From: CALSMU01 sp965230225
Lineage (GTDB): Bacteria > Bacteroidota > Bacteroidia > Flavobacteriales_D > Parvicellaceae
Length of the DNA stretch: 64,000 nt
Assembly: GCA_965230225.1 (NCBI GenBank)
Contig: CBDDKM010000008.1
Span: forward strand, 372,001 to 436,000
Direction of reading: 5' to 3'
Shown here: one piece after another, positions 19,033-28,748 of the stretch
Position numbering within the stretch: the stretch's first letter is position 1
How the letters are laid out: each line of letters begins with the position of its first letter
Program-made: the position numbers and the translations under genes
The notes under the pieces: model-generated
Databases searched by the model: none
What the model saw: only the letters and a program-made list of their open reading frames with translations
What the model was told of the DNA's origin: nothing

Positions 19033-20754
19033 ATGACAAACGAGACTAAGAAACCCTCCTTATTTCAAGCCATTTTACCAATAATCGTATTGATCGTTTT
19101 ATTAATGGTTTCGGTTCGTATTATTTGGGGAGACTCCTCTCTGGACGGAGCTAATCAGATGGCATTAATACTTGCTACTGCTGCTGCAGGATTAGTCGGA
19201 TGGTCGCTTAACTACAAGTGGAAAGACATGCTTAGCGGAATTAGCAAATCGATCCATTCTGCCATGCCTGCCATTTTGATCTTACTTTTAATTGGATCTC
19301 TTGCCGGAACCTGGTTGATTAGTGGAATTGTCCCTACCATGATTTATTACGGTCTCAAAATTTTAAACCCTACCATCTTTTTGTTTGCGGCATGTTTGGT
19401 AAGCGCCATCATATCTCTAGCTACCGGAAGCTCCTGGACTACCATTGCAACTATTGGTGTTGCCCTATTAGGAATTGGAGAAGCATTAGGGTTTCACCCG
19501 GGTCTGGTGGCAGGTGCTATTATTTCTGGTGCTTACTTTGGAGATAAAATGTCTCCTATGAGTGATACTACCAATCTAGCTCCAGCAGTTGCCGGAACAG
19601 ACTTGTTTACGCACATTAAGTACATGATGTGGACAACCATTCCTTCCATTTCAATTACCCTGATAATCTTTCTTATTTGGGGATTCTTTGCAGATGGTGG
19701 AGGATCATCGAAAGAGATTGACAGCATTCTTACAGCTATAGAAGGTTCTTTCTACATCTCTCCTATCCTATTTCTTGTTCCGGTAATTGTTATTCTTTTG
19801 ATCATTAAAAAAGTAGCAGCAATTCCGGCACTATTTGCAGGAGCATTGTTAGGAGGAGTTTTTGCCATGATTTTTCAGCCGGATATTGTAAAAGAAATGG
19901 GAGTAAAAAATACCGTTTCTATTGAAGGAGAAAACATGGAGCAATACCAATTTGTATGGCAAGATGTGGATGGAAAAGAAGTAAGTGACGAATCTAATTT
20001 AGCTAAAGTTGGCGGAGGTACTTACCATTTGATTATCAAACAGGAAGATGAGATTATTTCGTCTGGAAACGTGGTTCTTCCTGCTGCAACTGAAGAAATT
20101 TCAGATTCTACCTTTTACATGTCTTTCGAAGAAAACTCCATCAATGAACTTGGACTTTCTGCTTCGATCTCCAGAACTTCTTATGGAATTGCCAGTTATC
20201 AGGCTATCGTGGATGCCATGACTGTAGATACCGCAGTTGAAACCAGTAACGACAATGTAAATGATTTACTTGGCACTTCTGGAATGAGTGGAATGATGGG
20301 AACCATTTGGTTGATTATTTGCGCCATGGCATTTGGAGGATTAATGGAAAAACTAGGACTATTGGAACGGTTAACAGAAGCCATTGTTTCGAAATCGCAA
20401 AAACGTGGTTCATTGATACTTACAACTACATTAAGCTGTATTGGATTTAACGTAACAGCATCGGATCAATACCTTGCAATTGTCGTTCCTGGTAAGATGT
20501 ACGCCAACACTTTTAAACAACGTGGGCTCGCTCCACAGAACCTCAGTAGAACATTGGAGGACAGTGGTACCGTAACCTCTGTTTTAGTACCATGGAACAC
20601 ATGTGGAGCCGCTCAGTCTCAGGTACTTGGAGTTGCTACAGGGGAGTATTTATTCTACTGCTTTTTCAACATCATTAGTCCTATTATGACAGTTGCGTTT
20701 GGATATCTTGGCATCAAAATTGCAAAACTGAATCCAGCAGATGTTAAAAAATAA
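19033..20754 (+). CDS. nhaC: NhaC-family Na+/H+ antiporter with a central soluble insert
   Basis: The 573-residue membrane protein has about eleven hydrophobic helices. It carries NhaC signatures such as ATGSSWTTIATIG, GAIISGAYFGDKMSPMSDTT and TASDQYLAIVVPGKM. It exchanges sodium for protons across the inner membrane. Residues about 285-400 are a polar, beta-rich stretch (for example QYQFVWQDVDGKEVSD) inserted between two membrane helices. This makes the protein longer than I would expect for the family. The next gene begins 88 bp downstream. Confidence 0.88.
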   Translation: MTNETKKPSLFQAILPIIVLIVLLMVSVRIIWGDSSLDGANQMALILATAAAGLVGWSLNYKWKDMLSGISKSIHSAMPAILILLLIGSLAGTWLISGIVPTMIYYGLKILNPTIFLFAACLVSAIISLATGSSWTTIATIGVALLGIGEALGFHPGLVAGAIISGAYFGDKMSPMSDTTNLAPAVAGTDLFTHIKYMMWTTIPSISITLIIFLIWGFFADGGGSSKEIDSILTAIEGSFYISPILFLVPVIVILLIIKKVAAIPALFAGALLGGVFAMIFQPDIVKEMGVKNTVSIEGENMEQYQFVWQDVDGKEVSDESNLAKVGGGTYHLIIKQEDEIISSGNVVLPAATEEISDSTFYMSFEENSINELGLSASISRTSYGIASYQAIVDAMTVDTAVETSNDNVNDLLGTSGMSGMMGTIWLIICAMAFGGLMEKLGLLERLTEAIVSKSQKRGSLILTTTLSCIGFNVTASDQYLAIVVPGKMYANTFKQRGLAPQNLSRTLEDSGTVTSVLVPWNTCGAAQSQVLGVATGEYLFYCFFNIISPIMTVAFGYLGIKIAKLNPADVKK

Positions 20755-20842
20755 GTTAATTGCAAACTTAATTTTTCGTATATTTACGTACAGAGCTGTG
20801 TTTTAACCAAAATATTAAGACCTTAAAAGACCACGACGAAGC

Positions 20843-21580
20843 ATGAAGAATATTTTACTATTTAGTCTTTTGATTACCTCAACTGCATCTTTTGCTCAAC
20901 CTGATTTAGAAAGCCAGGTTCCAAAAGAGAAAAAGTATGATGCAACTATCGTAGATGAAACTTATGGTATTACCATGTACGAAGGATTGAACCTTGCCTT
21001 AGAAGGAGATTCTGTTCGAATGGAAAATGGATATGCAGTGAACAACTGGAAAGAGGATTACTACGAAGATGGTACCCTTTTACACAGAGGATACTACATT
21101 GACGGGCAGTTGAAGGTTTATAAAAACTATTACCCAAATGGACAATTAGAAAGAGAATTCAAAAACATTGATGGTTTTAGATCTCAATCTAAATTATACT
21201 ACAAAGACGGTACGCTTAAGTCTGAGGTTAAATACATGGAAGGTTCTCCGTTACTATGGGTTGATTATTACACCAATGGAAACATGGAATACTACGAAGA
21301 ATATCACAAAAGCTTCATGTATCACATTGCTAAAAGATCGTACTACGAAACTGGTCAGGCAGAGTCTTTATTTGAACTAGACAACAAAAAGAAACTGAAC
21401 TATACTCAAAATGATTTTCATGCTAACGGAAACAACAAAGTAGATGGTTTCTTAAGCTATGATAAAAGTCTTTTGGATTATTACAGAACTGGAAAATGGA
21501 CTTACTACAACGAACAAGGTAAGGCTACCAAAGAAGAGCAATACAGCGATGGTAAAGTGGTTAAAACCAGAGACCTTTAA
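20843..21580 (+). CDS. Exported MORN-like repeat protein (YwqK type)
   Basis: The 245-residue protein has a signal peptide (cut near SFAQ). It then has repeats of the form YY.DGTL...G.Y..G, such as YYEDGTLLHRGYYIDGQ and YYPNGQLEREF, typical of MORN variant repeats. Proteins like this are often labelled YwqK-family antitoxin in databases, but no toxin lies next to it and the signal peptide argues for an envelope role. A terminator follows. Confidence 0.78.
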   Translation: MKNILLFSLLITSTASFAQPDLESQVPKEKKYDATIVDETYGITMYEGLNLALEGDSVRMENGYAVNNWKEDYYEDGTLLHRGYYIDGQLKVYKNYYPNGQLEREFKNIDGFRSQSKLYYKDGTLKSEVKYMEGSPLLWVDYYTNGNMEYYEEYHKSFMYHIAKRSYYETGQAESLFELDNKKKLNYTQNDFHANGNNKVDGFLSYDKSLLDYYRTGKWTYYNEQGKATKEEQYSDGKVVKTRDL

Positions 21581-21603
21581 ATCGCTAAATCATATTCAAA
21601 AAG

Positions 21604-21632
21604 AATCCTGCATTTGATGCGGGATTTTTTTT
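21604..21632 (+). terminator. Terminator after the MORN-like gene
   Basis: The hairpin AATCCTGCA-TTTGA-TGCGGGATT is followed by eight T on the plus strand, 23 bp after the stop at 21580. Confidence 0.9.
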
Positions 21633-21640
21633 GCCCTACA

Positions 21641-22978
21641 CTATTCTAACTTTCCATCGGTGGTATACTTCATTAACTTGAGGTAATCCACTTTGTGAGA
21701 ATAAAAATCACCTTCCATTTCCCTCAGTAAATTAAGCGCCACCACTACTCCGTTATCATACCAGGAACCAGACACTCCTATTACTTCAAAATGCTCATCA
21801 AATAATCTGGTTTCGTGAAACAGCTCATTGCCATCAGCATCAAGCTTAATCAAATAAAATTCATCGTCATTATTCTCTCCTGCCAGATAGATATCATCAT
21901 TTACATCGATCCACATGGAAGGAGGGTCCAAAGTACCTCCACTAAAGTTTTTGGTCCAGATTTCATTTCCCTCTGAGTCCACTTTAATTAGACGGTGATC
22001 CTTATCCTCTGCATTATGCTCATTTACCCCAAGAATTAATAATTCTCCGGTGGAAAAAGATTCTAAGCCTACTCCCCAGTGTTGATCATTAAAATTTTTG
22101 TCTGCTCCCTTTTTGTACTGGAACTGCTTCATCCATTTAGCCCTAAGATTTTCATTAATATGTGTTAGTTGGATTTCGTGCCTTTCCAGGTAGTTACCAC
22201 TAACAGTAGACAGCACATATATGTCTGTATTGTAAGAACACAATGCACTTCCAAAACCACTATAAAAAGGCTCTCCCACTAACGCATCATTAATGACCTC
22301 TCCTTCGTTAGATAATTGAATAATTCTTGGGTACTGAGTTGGGTAATCCATGGAATATGCAGATTCCGGCACCTTTAATTCAGATTTGATCATCCCATCA
22401 CACAAAATGAAGATTTCACCATTCTCGTCTACAATCATGTCTTCTGGTGTAGAATTATATCCTGAAGGGATTTGTTTGGACCACTCTATTTTTTTATTGT
22501 CTAGATCTAACTTGGTAATGAATACTGCCTGACTTCTATCTCCCAGGTGTCTGTCATCCTCCTCTTCGGTATTATAGAATCCACATACAAGCAATTTACC
22601 ATCTATGGCTTCCACTACATTTGTAGCTCTGGTTCCGGGTATAGCACCTGATTCTTTAGTAGTATCTGGAAAAATGGCATTTCCCTGAGGATCAAACGAC
22701 AATACAATAGGGTTTGCGAACACTCTTTCTGCCGCCCCCACCAAATAAATGGTTCCTGAGTTAGAAACATGTAAATCGCCCAACTCCAGTTCCTCGTATC
22801 TTCCTTCCCAGAAAAACGAATAATCAATTTCGAATGGTTCTGCCTCTTTTTGAGAATCACAACCAACTGATGTAAAAAGAAAAACTGCTCCTAAAAACCA
22901 GTACTGCAATTTACCATTCCAGTTCCTGCAAGAAAGCAATGGAACGTTCCATTTCGAAGTGCATGATTTTGTCATCAT
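21641..22978 (-). CDS. Lipoprotein with beta-propeller-like repeats
   Basis: This 445-residue protein has a hydrophobic stretch and lipobox ending TSVGC about 40 residues in, so it is likely a lipoprotein. The remainder carries repeated four-strand blades with motifs such as GSWYDNGVV, LIKVDSEGNEIWTKNFSGG and LIKLDADGNELF, typical of delta-60 or PQQ-like propellers. The ATG at 22978 overlaps hutH by 68 bp. A TTG right after the hutH stop would give a shorter signal peptide (LQYWFLGAVFLFTSVGC) and is a real alternative. It is the third gene of the hisS-hutH operon. No function is known. Confidence 0.7.
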   Translation of the reverse strand: MMTKSCTSKWNVPLLSCRNWNGKLQYWFLGAVFLFTSVGCDSQKEAEPFEIDYSFFWEGRYEELELGDLHVSNSGTIYLVGAAERVFANPIVLSFDPQGNAIFPDTTKESGAIPGTRATNVVEAIDGKLLVCGFYNTEEEDDRHLGDRSQAVFITKLDLDNKKIEWSKQIPSGYNSTPEDMIVDENGEIFILCDGMIKSELKVPESAYSMDYPTQYPRIIQLSNEGEVINDALVGEPFYSGFGSALCSYNTDIYVLSTVSGNYLERHEIQLTHINENLRAKWMKQFQYKKGADKNFNDQHWGVGLESFSTGELLILGVNEHNAEDKDHRLIKVDSEGNEIWTKNFSGGTLDPPSMWIDVNDDIYLAGENNDDEFYLIKLDADGNELFHETRLFDEHFEVIGVSGSWYDNGVVVALNLLREMEGDFYSHKVDYLKLMKYTTDGKLE

Positions 22979-24404
22979 CTACGAAAGGTACCATTTTTCT
23001 AAAATCTGACACTAACTCCTCTACTCTTTCGGAAGATTTAAGTGGTCTTCTAAATTCTAGTGCCTGAGTTCCTGTAAACAATTCTACCGCCAATATTTTC
23101 TCCACGTTCTGAATTACTTCTACCGCCTTGGTAGCAGAATTAGCACCCATACTAACGTGATCTTCCTGTCCGTTGGAAGAATCGATAGTATCTACACAGT
23201 TAGGCATACACAATTGCTTGTTTTTACTTACTACCGATGCAGCGGAATACTGAGGGATCATAAATCCTGAATTCAAACCTGGGTGTGCCACAAGGAATGG
23301 AGGTAAGTTTCGGGTACCTGAAATCAATTTATAGATTCTTCTCTCCGAAATACTTCCCAACTCCGCCATAGCAATAGCTAATTGATCCATCGCCAACGCT
23401 AATGGTTGACCGTGGAAATTACCGGCTGAGATGATCATGTCTTCATCAGGGAAGATCGTTGGGTTATCAGTTACAGAATTAATTTCTGTTTCTATAACAG
23501 ATTTTACATATCTGATGGCATCTTTAGATGCTCCGTGTACCTGAGGCATACAACGGAATGAGTACGGATCCTGAACATTAACTTTTTCCTGATCAATTAA
23601 CTCACTTCCCTCCAGGTATTTTCTAATATTTCTAGCAGTTTCTAATTGTCCCTGATGGTTTCTAACCAAATGAACCGCATCTAAAAATGGAGAAATTCTT
23701 CCGTCGTATCCTTCCAAAGAAACTGTACCGATTAGATCAGCCAATCCGGAAAGCTTTTCTGATTGAATTAAGGACCATACTCCATGAGCACTCATAAACT
23801 GGGTACCGTTCAATAAAGCCAACCCTTCTTTAGATTGAAGTGTAATAGGCTCCCACCCTAATTCTTCTAATACCTCATCTGCCTTTCTTCTTTGGCCATC
23901 AAAATCAACATATCCCATTCCTATTAGAGGAAGCGACATGTGTGCTAAAGGAGCTAAATCTCCAGATGCACCTAAAGAACCTTGCTGATATACTACCGGA
24001 GTTACTCGATTATTGTAAAAGTCAATTAATCGTTGTACCGTTTGTAATGAAACACCAGAGTGTCCATAAGACAACCCTTGAATCTTCAGTAACAACATCA
24101 GTCTTACGATGGCTGGCTCTACTTCGTTTCCTAAACCACAAGCATGCGACATTACCAGGTTTTCCTGTAATTGAGAAAGATCCTCGTTAGAAATAACAGT
24201 GTTGCAAAGTGAACCGAATCCGGTGTTGATTCCATAAAACACATGATCTCCATTACTTAGTTTATTATCTAAGTAATCGCGGCATTTTTGAATCTTAGCA
24301 ATGGCCTCTTCAGATAGTTTAATCTGAACGTTTGACTTAACAATTTCCGCTACCTTTTCGATTGAAAGGTGCTCAGAGGATATAGTGTGGTATGTCTGAC
24401 TCAT
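22911..24404 (-). CDS. hutH: Histidine ammonia-lyase
   Basis: This 497-residue enzyme removes ammonia from L-histidine to give urocanate. The MIO cofactor comes from Ala146-Ser147-Gly148 in GSLGASGDLAPLAH. Tyr57 in FYGINTGFG, His87 in NLVMSHACG and the Glu of QEDHVSMGANSA match the active-site residues of histidine-specific lyases. Phenylalanine and tyrosine lyases differ at the last two positions. It lies 1 bp after hisS. No hutU, hutI or hutG gene is present in the window, so the rest of histidine breakdown must be encoded elsewhere or be missing. Confidence 0.9.
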   Translation of the reverse strand: MSQTYHTISSEHLSIEKVAEIVKSNVQIKLSEEAIAKIQKCRDYLDNKLSNGDHVFYGINTGFGSLCNTVISNEDLSQLQENLVMSHACGLGNEVEPAIVRLMLLLKIQGLSYGHSGVSLQTVQRLIDFYNNRVTPVVYQQGSLGASGDLAPLAHMSLPLIGMGYVDFDGQRRKADEVLEELGWEPITLQSKEGLALLNGTQFMSAHGVWSLIQSEKLSGLADLIGTVSLEGYDGRISPFLDAVHLVRNHQGQLETARNIRKYLEGSELIDQEKVNVQDPYSFRCMPQVHGASKDAIRYVKSVIETEINSVTDNPTIFPDEDMIISAGNFHGQPLALAMDQLAIAMAELGSISERRIYKLISGTRNLPPFLVAHPGLNSGFMIPQYSAASVVSKNKQLCMPNCVDTIDSSNGQEDHVSMGANSATKAVEVIQNVEKILAVELFTGTQALEFRRPLKSSERVEELVSDFRKMVPFVDDDKIMHFEMERSIAFLQELEW

Positions 24405-24405
24405 A

Positions 24406-25782
24406 TTATCCGTTTATGGTGTCTATAATTTCTTCTACTTTCAGGTCGGATTGTTCTCCGGTTGTCATGTTCTTCAGACCATAGACTCCAGATTCAACCT
24501 CACGGTCTCCTGCAAAGAGAACATATTGTATTTCTTTAGCATCAGCATATTTCATTTGCTTCTGCATTTTTGCTTTAGAAGGGTAAAACTCTGCATTGAT
24601 TCCAGCATTTCTGAGTTGAGTAGCTAGTTGTAAGCAGTGAACATCGTTCCCTCCAAAATTGGTAATCATTACCTGAGTTGTTTCTGAAGTAAATTCAGGA
24701 AACAGGTTTAACTCTTCAATTACATCGTAAATTCTATCTGCTCCAAAAGAGATTCCTACTCCAGAGATGTTTTTCAATCCAAATATTCCGGTAAGGTCAT
24801 CGTATCTTCCACCTCCGCAAATACTTCCTATTTTAACTCCGTTAGCTTTTACCTCGAAAATAGCTCCGGTATAGTAGTTCAATCCTCTGGCCAGGGTAAC
24901 ATCAAATTCGAATTTGGCTGTTTTCAAGCCTATCGTATCTACAGCTGTAAAAATTTCTTCCAGTTCATCCAAACCTTTTTGTCCCACTTCTGAATCTGCC
25001 AACATGGTTCTCATCTTGGCCAACACTTCGCTATTCGCTCCGGTTAACTGAAACAATGGTCTTATCTTATCGATGGCCTCAGAGGGAATTTCTTTACTTT
25101 GTAGTTCCGCTACTACCCCATCCTCTCCAATTTTATCTAACTTATCTATGGCTACAGTAATGTCGATGATTTTTTCAGACTGACCGGTAATTTCCGCAAT
25201 TCCACTTAGAATTTTTCGGTTGTTGATCTTAATGGTAAAATCAGGTATTTTCAAGTTCCCCAATACTTCATCAAACAACTGCACCAATTCGATTTCATAG
25301 ATTAACGAATCGCTTCCTACTACATCTGCATCGCATTGGAAAAACTCTCTGTATCTTCCTTTTTGAGGGTTGTCAGCTCTCCAAACCGGCTGAATTTGGT
25401 AACGCTTAAATGGAAAAGCAATGTCGTTTTGGTGTTGCACAACGTATCTTGCAAATGGTACGGTTAAATCATACCTCAACGCCTTCGCTGAAATATACTT
25501 TAACAATGTTTTACTATTACGTTCCGCATACTCTTCATCGCTTGCAGGTCGCTTTTTTGGATTCAAGTAATCTCCACTGTTCAATATTTTAAAGATCAGC
25601 TTATCTCCCTCATCTCCATACTTTCCGGTAAGCGTTTGAAGCTTCTCCATAGAAGGCGTTTCGATGGGCATAAAACCATACTTCACAAACGACTTTTTAA
25701 TGGTGTCGAATATGTAATTTCTTCTCACCATTTGAGTTGGCGAAAAATCTCTGGTTCCTTTTGGTATTGAAGGTTTGCTCAT
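24406..25782 (-). CDS. hisS: Histidyl-tRNA synthetase
   Basis: This class II synthetase of 458 residues charges tRNA-His. It begins SKPSIPKGTRDFSPTQMVRR and shows motif 2 in YQIQPVWRADNPQKGRYREF, the histidine-specific ARGLNYYTGAIFEV, motif 3 near FGADRIYDV, and a C-terminal anticodon-binding domain. It is the first gene of an operon with hutH, which starts one base after its stop. Confidence 0.97.
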   Translation of the reverse strand: MSKPSIPKGTRDFSPTQMVRRNYIFDTIKKSFVKYGFMPIETPSMEKLQTLTGKYGDEGDKLIFKILNSGDYLNPKKRPASDEEYAERNSKTLLKYISAKALRYDLTVPFARYVVQHQNDIAFPFKRYQIQPVWRADNPQKGRYREFFQCDADVVGSDSLIYEIELVQLFDEVLGNLKIPDFTIKINNRKILSGIAEITGQSEKIIDITVAIDKLDKIGEDGVVAELQSKEIPSEAIDKIRPLFQLTGANSEVLAKMRTMLADSEVGQKGLDELEEIFTAVDTIGLKTAKFEFDVTLARGLNYYTGAIFEVKANGVKIGSICGGGRYDDLTGIFGLKNISGVGISFGADRIYDVIEELNLFPEFTSETTQVMITNFGGNDVHCLQLATQLRNAGINAEFYPSKAKMQKQMKYADAKEIQYVLFAGDREVESGVYGLKNMTTGEQSDLKVEEIIDTING

Positions 25783-26000
25783 GTTTTAAAAATATTGGAC
25801 GGTAAAAATAATACTTCCTTTTTGCTGCGATTGCTTTTGGGCGTATTTTTTTATTCATTACTGCATTCTTAAACGAGATTTCAGAGCAACAAAAGAAATG
25901 GACCATTCATCCATCCAAAAACTACATTCAAACAATTCAGGCAACGAAAACCTTCTAAATTAGTTTTCGTATTAGAACTATACCTTAAAATACTACTATT

Positions 26001-26597
26001 GTGATTGAGAGCAAGACCACCGCTAAAGATCAGTTAATTAGCAAAATTGAAGAGTACATTTACATCAACGAAAAGGAAGAGGAGTTAATTCGGGATGCCT
26101 TTAAGGTTAAGGAGTTTAATTCGAAAGAACACATCCATTGGGTGGGTGGAGAATCGGCTTATTTCATTTTTGTGGTAAGCGGAATTGTTCATGCCTACCA
26201 CGTTGAAGATGGGAAGTCCATTAGTACTAATCTTGCCATTGAAGACGAGTTTATAAGTCCCTTACTAGGGTTTATAACTAACGAACCATCCAGAGAATAC
26301 ATTCAATGCCTGGAGGATTGTGTGGTATGTACCATAAGCAGAAGTAAAATGCTGGACTTGTATAAGATGGTTACCAACTGGAATAAGTTGGGGAGGTTAT
26401 TTGTGGAGTACAACTATTCCTTAATGGCAGATAGGGTATTGCCCAATAAAAAGTCAGACAAGGAAAAATTTCTGGGGTTCTTCGAAATGGCACCTACGGA
26501 AGTATTCAGACGTATCCCTATCAATGTACTAGCCACCTTTTTAGATATCCATGAAGATCGATTAATGACCTTAATTGATCGTTACGATAAGGACTAA
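26001..26597 (+). CDS. CRP/FNR-family transcription regulator
   Basis: The 198-residue protein has an N-terminal cyclic-nucleotide-binding-like beta barrel (about 20-125) with the hallmark ISTNLAIEDEFISPLLGF. A helical region and a winged helix-like end follow, with PTEVFRRIPINVLATFLDIHEDRLMTL. The final helix-turn-helix resembles the Crp_2 type of Bacteroidota, where an effector is often unknown. The start is a GTG at 26001. The stop overlaps the 5' edge of a perfect terminator. Confidence 0.8.
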   Translation: MIESKTTAKDQLISKIEEYIYINEKEEELIRDAFKVKEFNSKEHIHWVGGESAYFIFVVSGIVHAYHVEDGKSISTNLAIEDEFISPLLGFITNEPSREYIQCLEDCVVCTISRSKMLDLYKMVTNWNKLGRLFVEYNYSLMADRVLPNKKSDKEKFLGFFEMAPTEVFRRIPINVLATFLDIHEDRLMTLIDRYDKD

Positions 26598-26630
26598 AAA
26601 AAGCCGTTTGCATTGCAAACGGCTTTTTTA
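26597..26630. terminator. Bidirectional terminator
   Basis: A 16-base arm AAAAAAGCCGTTTGCA is followed by its complement after a very short loop, with A and T runs on the two sides. It serves the CRP-like gene and the convergent OmpA operon. Confidence 0.92.
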
Positions 26631-26650
26631 TTCTGGTTTTATAAATATTC

Positions 26651-28735
26651 CTAATTTCCTGTAATTAAGAATTCGGTTCTTCTGTTTTCCTGACGTCCTT
26701 CAGAAGTATTGTTCGAAGCAACTGGTTGGGATGATCCATACCCTTTTGCTGCTAATCTTTTACTATCAATTCCTTTATTGATCAGATAGTTTACTACTGC
26801 TTGAGCTCTATCTTGAGAAAGCTTTTTGTTCATGCTTTCGCTACCAACGTTATCAGTATGTCCAGATAATTCGATCTTTAACCCAGGAACATCTTTAAGT
26901 AACTTCACCAACCTATCTAACTCAGCATTAGAATCTGGAGTTAATGTGGATTTACCAGAAGCAAAGAATACGTTTCTAAGTGCAATCTTACTTCCCACTT
27001 TAATGTTGTACAACTCAATAACTTTGTTCACCATGTTAAATGAACTTGCATTTGAAATATCAAAGTTTTCTGAGTGGAACAGGTATCCATCTTTCTCTAC
27101 CGCAATACCGTAGTTACGTCCGGCATTAAGCGATACCAGGAATTTACCTGTAGCACTATTGGTGGTAAAATCTTGGGTCTTCTTACCAGTAGAGTTATCT
27201 ACGATCTCCATTTCTGCTTGTACCGGCTTTTTGGTAATAGCATCGATGGTTTTCCCTTTAAATACAGTTAAGGCTTTTTTATCCACCTTTACTTTGCTCT
27301 CAATTTGTACATCCTGAATAGGGTTAGCAACACTTGCCAATAAATAATCTTCAGTTTCTACAGCCATTTCTTTAGGCTCTCCCCAGAAAGTTACTTTGTA
27401 AATGTCCAGATTTCCTTTTCCACCTTCACGGTTAGAAGCAATGTAAGCAAACTTACCACTTGCCGTAGAAGCAAAGAAGAAATCATCATAAGGAGTGTTA
27501 ATTGGGTAACCAAGGTTAACCGGCTCTTGCCATTGTCCTCCTCTTTTCTTAGACATGAAAATGTCCATCCCCCCCATAGAGTTATGCCCTTCTGAACTGA
27601 AGTACATGATATCTCCATTTGGGTGAAGGTATACAGAACCTTCGTTGAATTTAGAGTTTACCTCGTTCCCTACGTTCTGAGCAGCTCCAAACTCGGTGTT
27701 CCCTACTCCATTCATTCTTCCACAAGTATAGATGTCAGTACCTCTTACGGCCGATCCCATTTTTTTGTCGGAAACAAAGTAAATCTTACGGTTATTGTAG
27801 TTATAACTTGCCTGAGTTTGATTGGCTTTCGTATTTAAACTTCTGTGTAGTTTAGTTGGTGAAGACCATGTAGCCCCCTTAAGTTTACTCTCGTAAACAT
27901 CGTAGTTCTCTTCTTCCAGTTTGTACATCAGCATTTTTGTACCGTCGTAAGACAGCATAGTGGCTGTTTCGTAGTTTTTAGTACTCAGTGGTGCTCCTAC
28001 GTTTTTAGCTTTAGACCATTTTCCATTTTGAAGTTCTGTGATGTAGATGTCTCCATCGTAATCTCCTACCTCATTAGGGTTATGTCCATTCTCTCTTGTA
28101 GAAGTAAATACAATTGTTGCTCCATCTGTAGAAATACAAGGACTAAAATCATCTCTGTCTGAGTTGATAGAACTAACGTTATCGATCCAGGCTCTAACTG
28201 GTTTAGCAGTTAATTCTTTACCGTATTTACACTCCTTTTTTCTTTTGGTAACCATCGGTCCTAAAGTAGCTACTTGCTTTGCTTTAGTTGATGATTCAAA
28301 TTTGGTATAATGTTTTAACGCTCCGGAAAAATCCATATCCAACTGCTTGGCCATTCCTAAATAAAAATCTAAGAAATCGTCTACAGTTGGGTTTAATTTT
28401 TCTGCCTTGGTTAAGTATTCCAAAGCCTTGTATTTTTCGTTGGTATATAAATAGGCATTTCCTAATTTGAAGTTTACCTCTGCACTATTCGGGTTGAATT
28501 TATGCGCTTTTTTATACTCAATGATCGCTGCTTTGAAATTATTTCCAGGGTCGGTTACTGAGTACACAGCCTCATTACCCAGGGTTAGGTATTCGTCTCC
28601 TTTTTTCTTGTGTTCCAGAGCAGTTTTAAACTCTTCTTTTTTGTCTTTAAAATTGGAAGCTTTGAACTCCACATCCTGAGCAAAAGAAAACCCACCCAAG
28701 AACAATGCTACTAATAATGTATTTAATGCTTTCAT
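26651..28735 (-). CDS. PorE-like OmpA-family protein (second copy)
   Basis: The 694-residue exported protein (signal cut near SFAQD) has TPR repeats at about 40-190 and PD40 beta-propeller blades at about 200-455 (FSPCISTDGATIVFTS, YFSSEGHNSMGGMDIFMS). A carboxypeptidase-regulatory-like domain near 495-560 and a C-terminal OmpA domain near 575-690 (IELSGHTDNVGSESMNK) follow. It shares its layout with the 12416-14404 gene. It lies 13 bp after a TPR gene and probably forms an operon with it. A link to the type IX secretion machinery or to peptidoglycan anchoring is inferred from layout. Confidence 0.87.
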   Translation of the reverse strand: MKALNTLLVALFLGGFSFAQDVEFKASNFKDKKEEFKTALEHKKKGDEYLTLGNEAVYSVTDPGNNFKAAIIEYKKAHKFNPNSAEVNFKLGNAYLYTNEKYKALEYLTKAEKLNPTVDDFLDFYLGMAKQLDMDFSGALKHYTKFESSTKAKQVATLGPMVTKRKKECKYGKELTAKPVRAWIDNVSSINSDRDDFSPCISTDGATIVFTSTRENGHNPNEVGDYDGDIYITELQNGKWSKAKNVGAPLSTKNYETATMLSYDGTKMLMYKLEEENYDVYESKLKGATWSSPTKLHRSLNTKANQTQASYNYNNRKIYFVSDKKMGSAVRGTDIYTCGRMNGVGNTEFGAAQNVGNEVNSKFNEGSVYLHPNGDIMYFSSEGHNSMGGMDIFMSKKRGGQWQEPVNLGYPINTPYDDFFFASTASGKFAYIASNREGGKGNLDIYKVTFWGEPKEMAVETEDYLLASVANPIQDVQIESKVKVDKKALTVFKGKTIDAITKKPVQAEMEIVDNSTGKKTQDFTTNSATGKFLVSLNAGRNYGIAVEKDGYLFHSENFDISNASSFNMVNKVIELYNIKVGSKIALRNVFFASGKSTLTPDSNAELDRLVKLLKDVPGLKIELSGHTDNVGSESMNKKLSQDRAQAVVNYLINKGIDSKRLAAKGYGSSQPVASNNTSEGRQENRRTEFLITGN

Positions 28736-28748
28736 GATTTTCTTTTGT

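Noticed and set aside
22911..24404. hutH as a tyrosine or phenylalanine ammonia-lyase (for example for aryl polyenes)
   Set aside because: His87 and the Glu in QEDHVSMG fit histidine lyases, and no polyene genes lie nearby.
25697..25906. Small minus-strand frame overlapping the start of hisS
   Set aside because: Low-complexity basic sequence, overlapping hisS in another frame.
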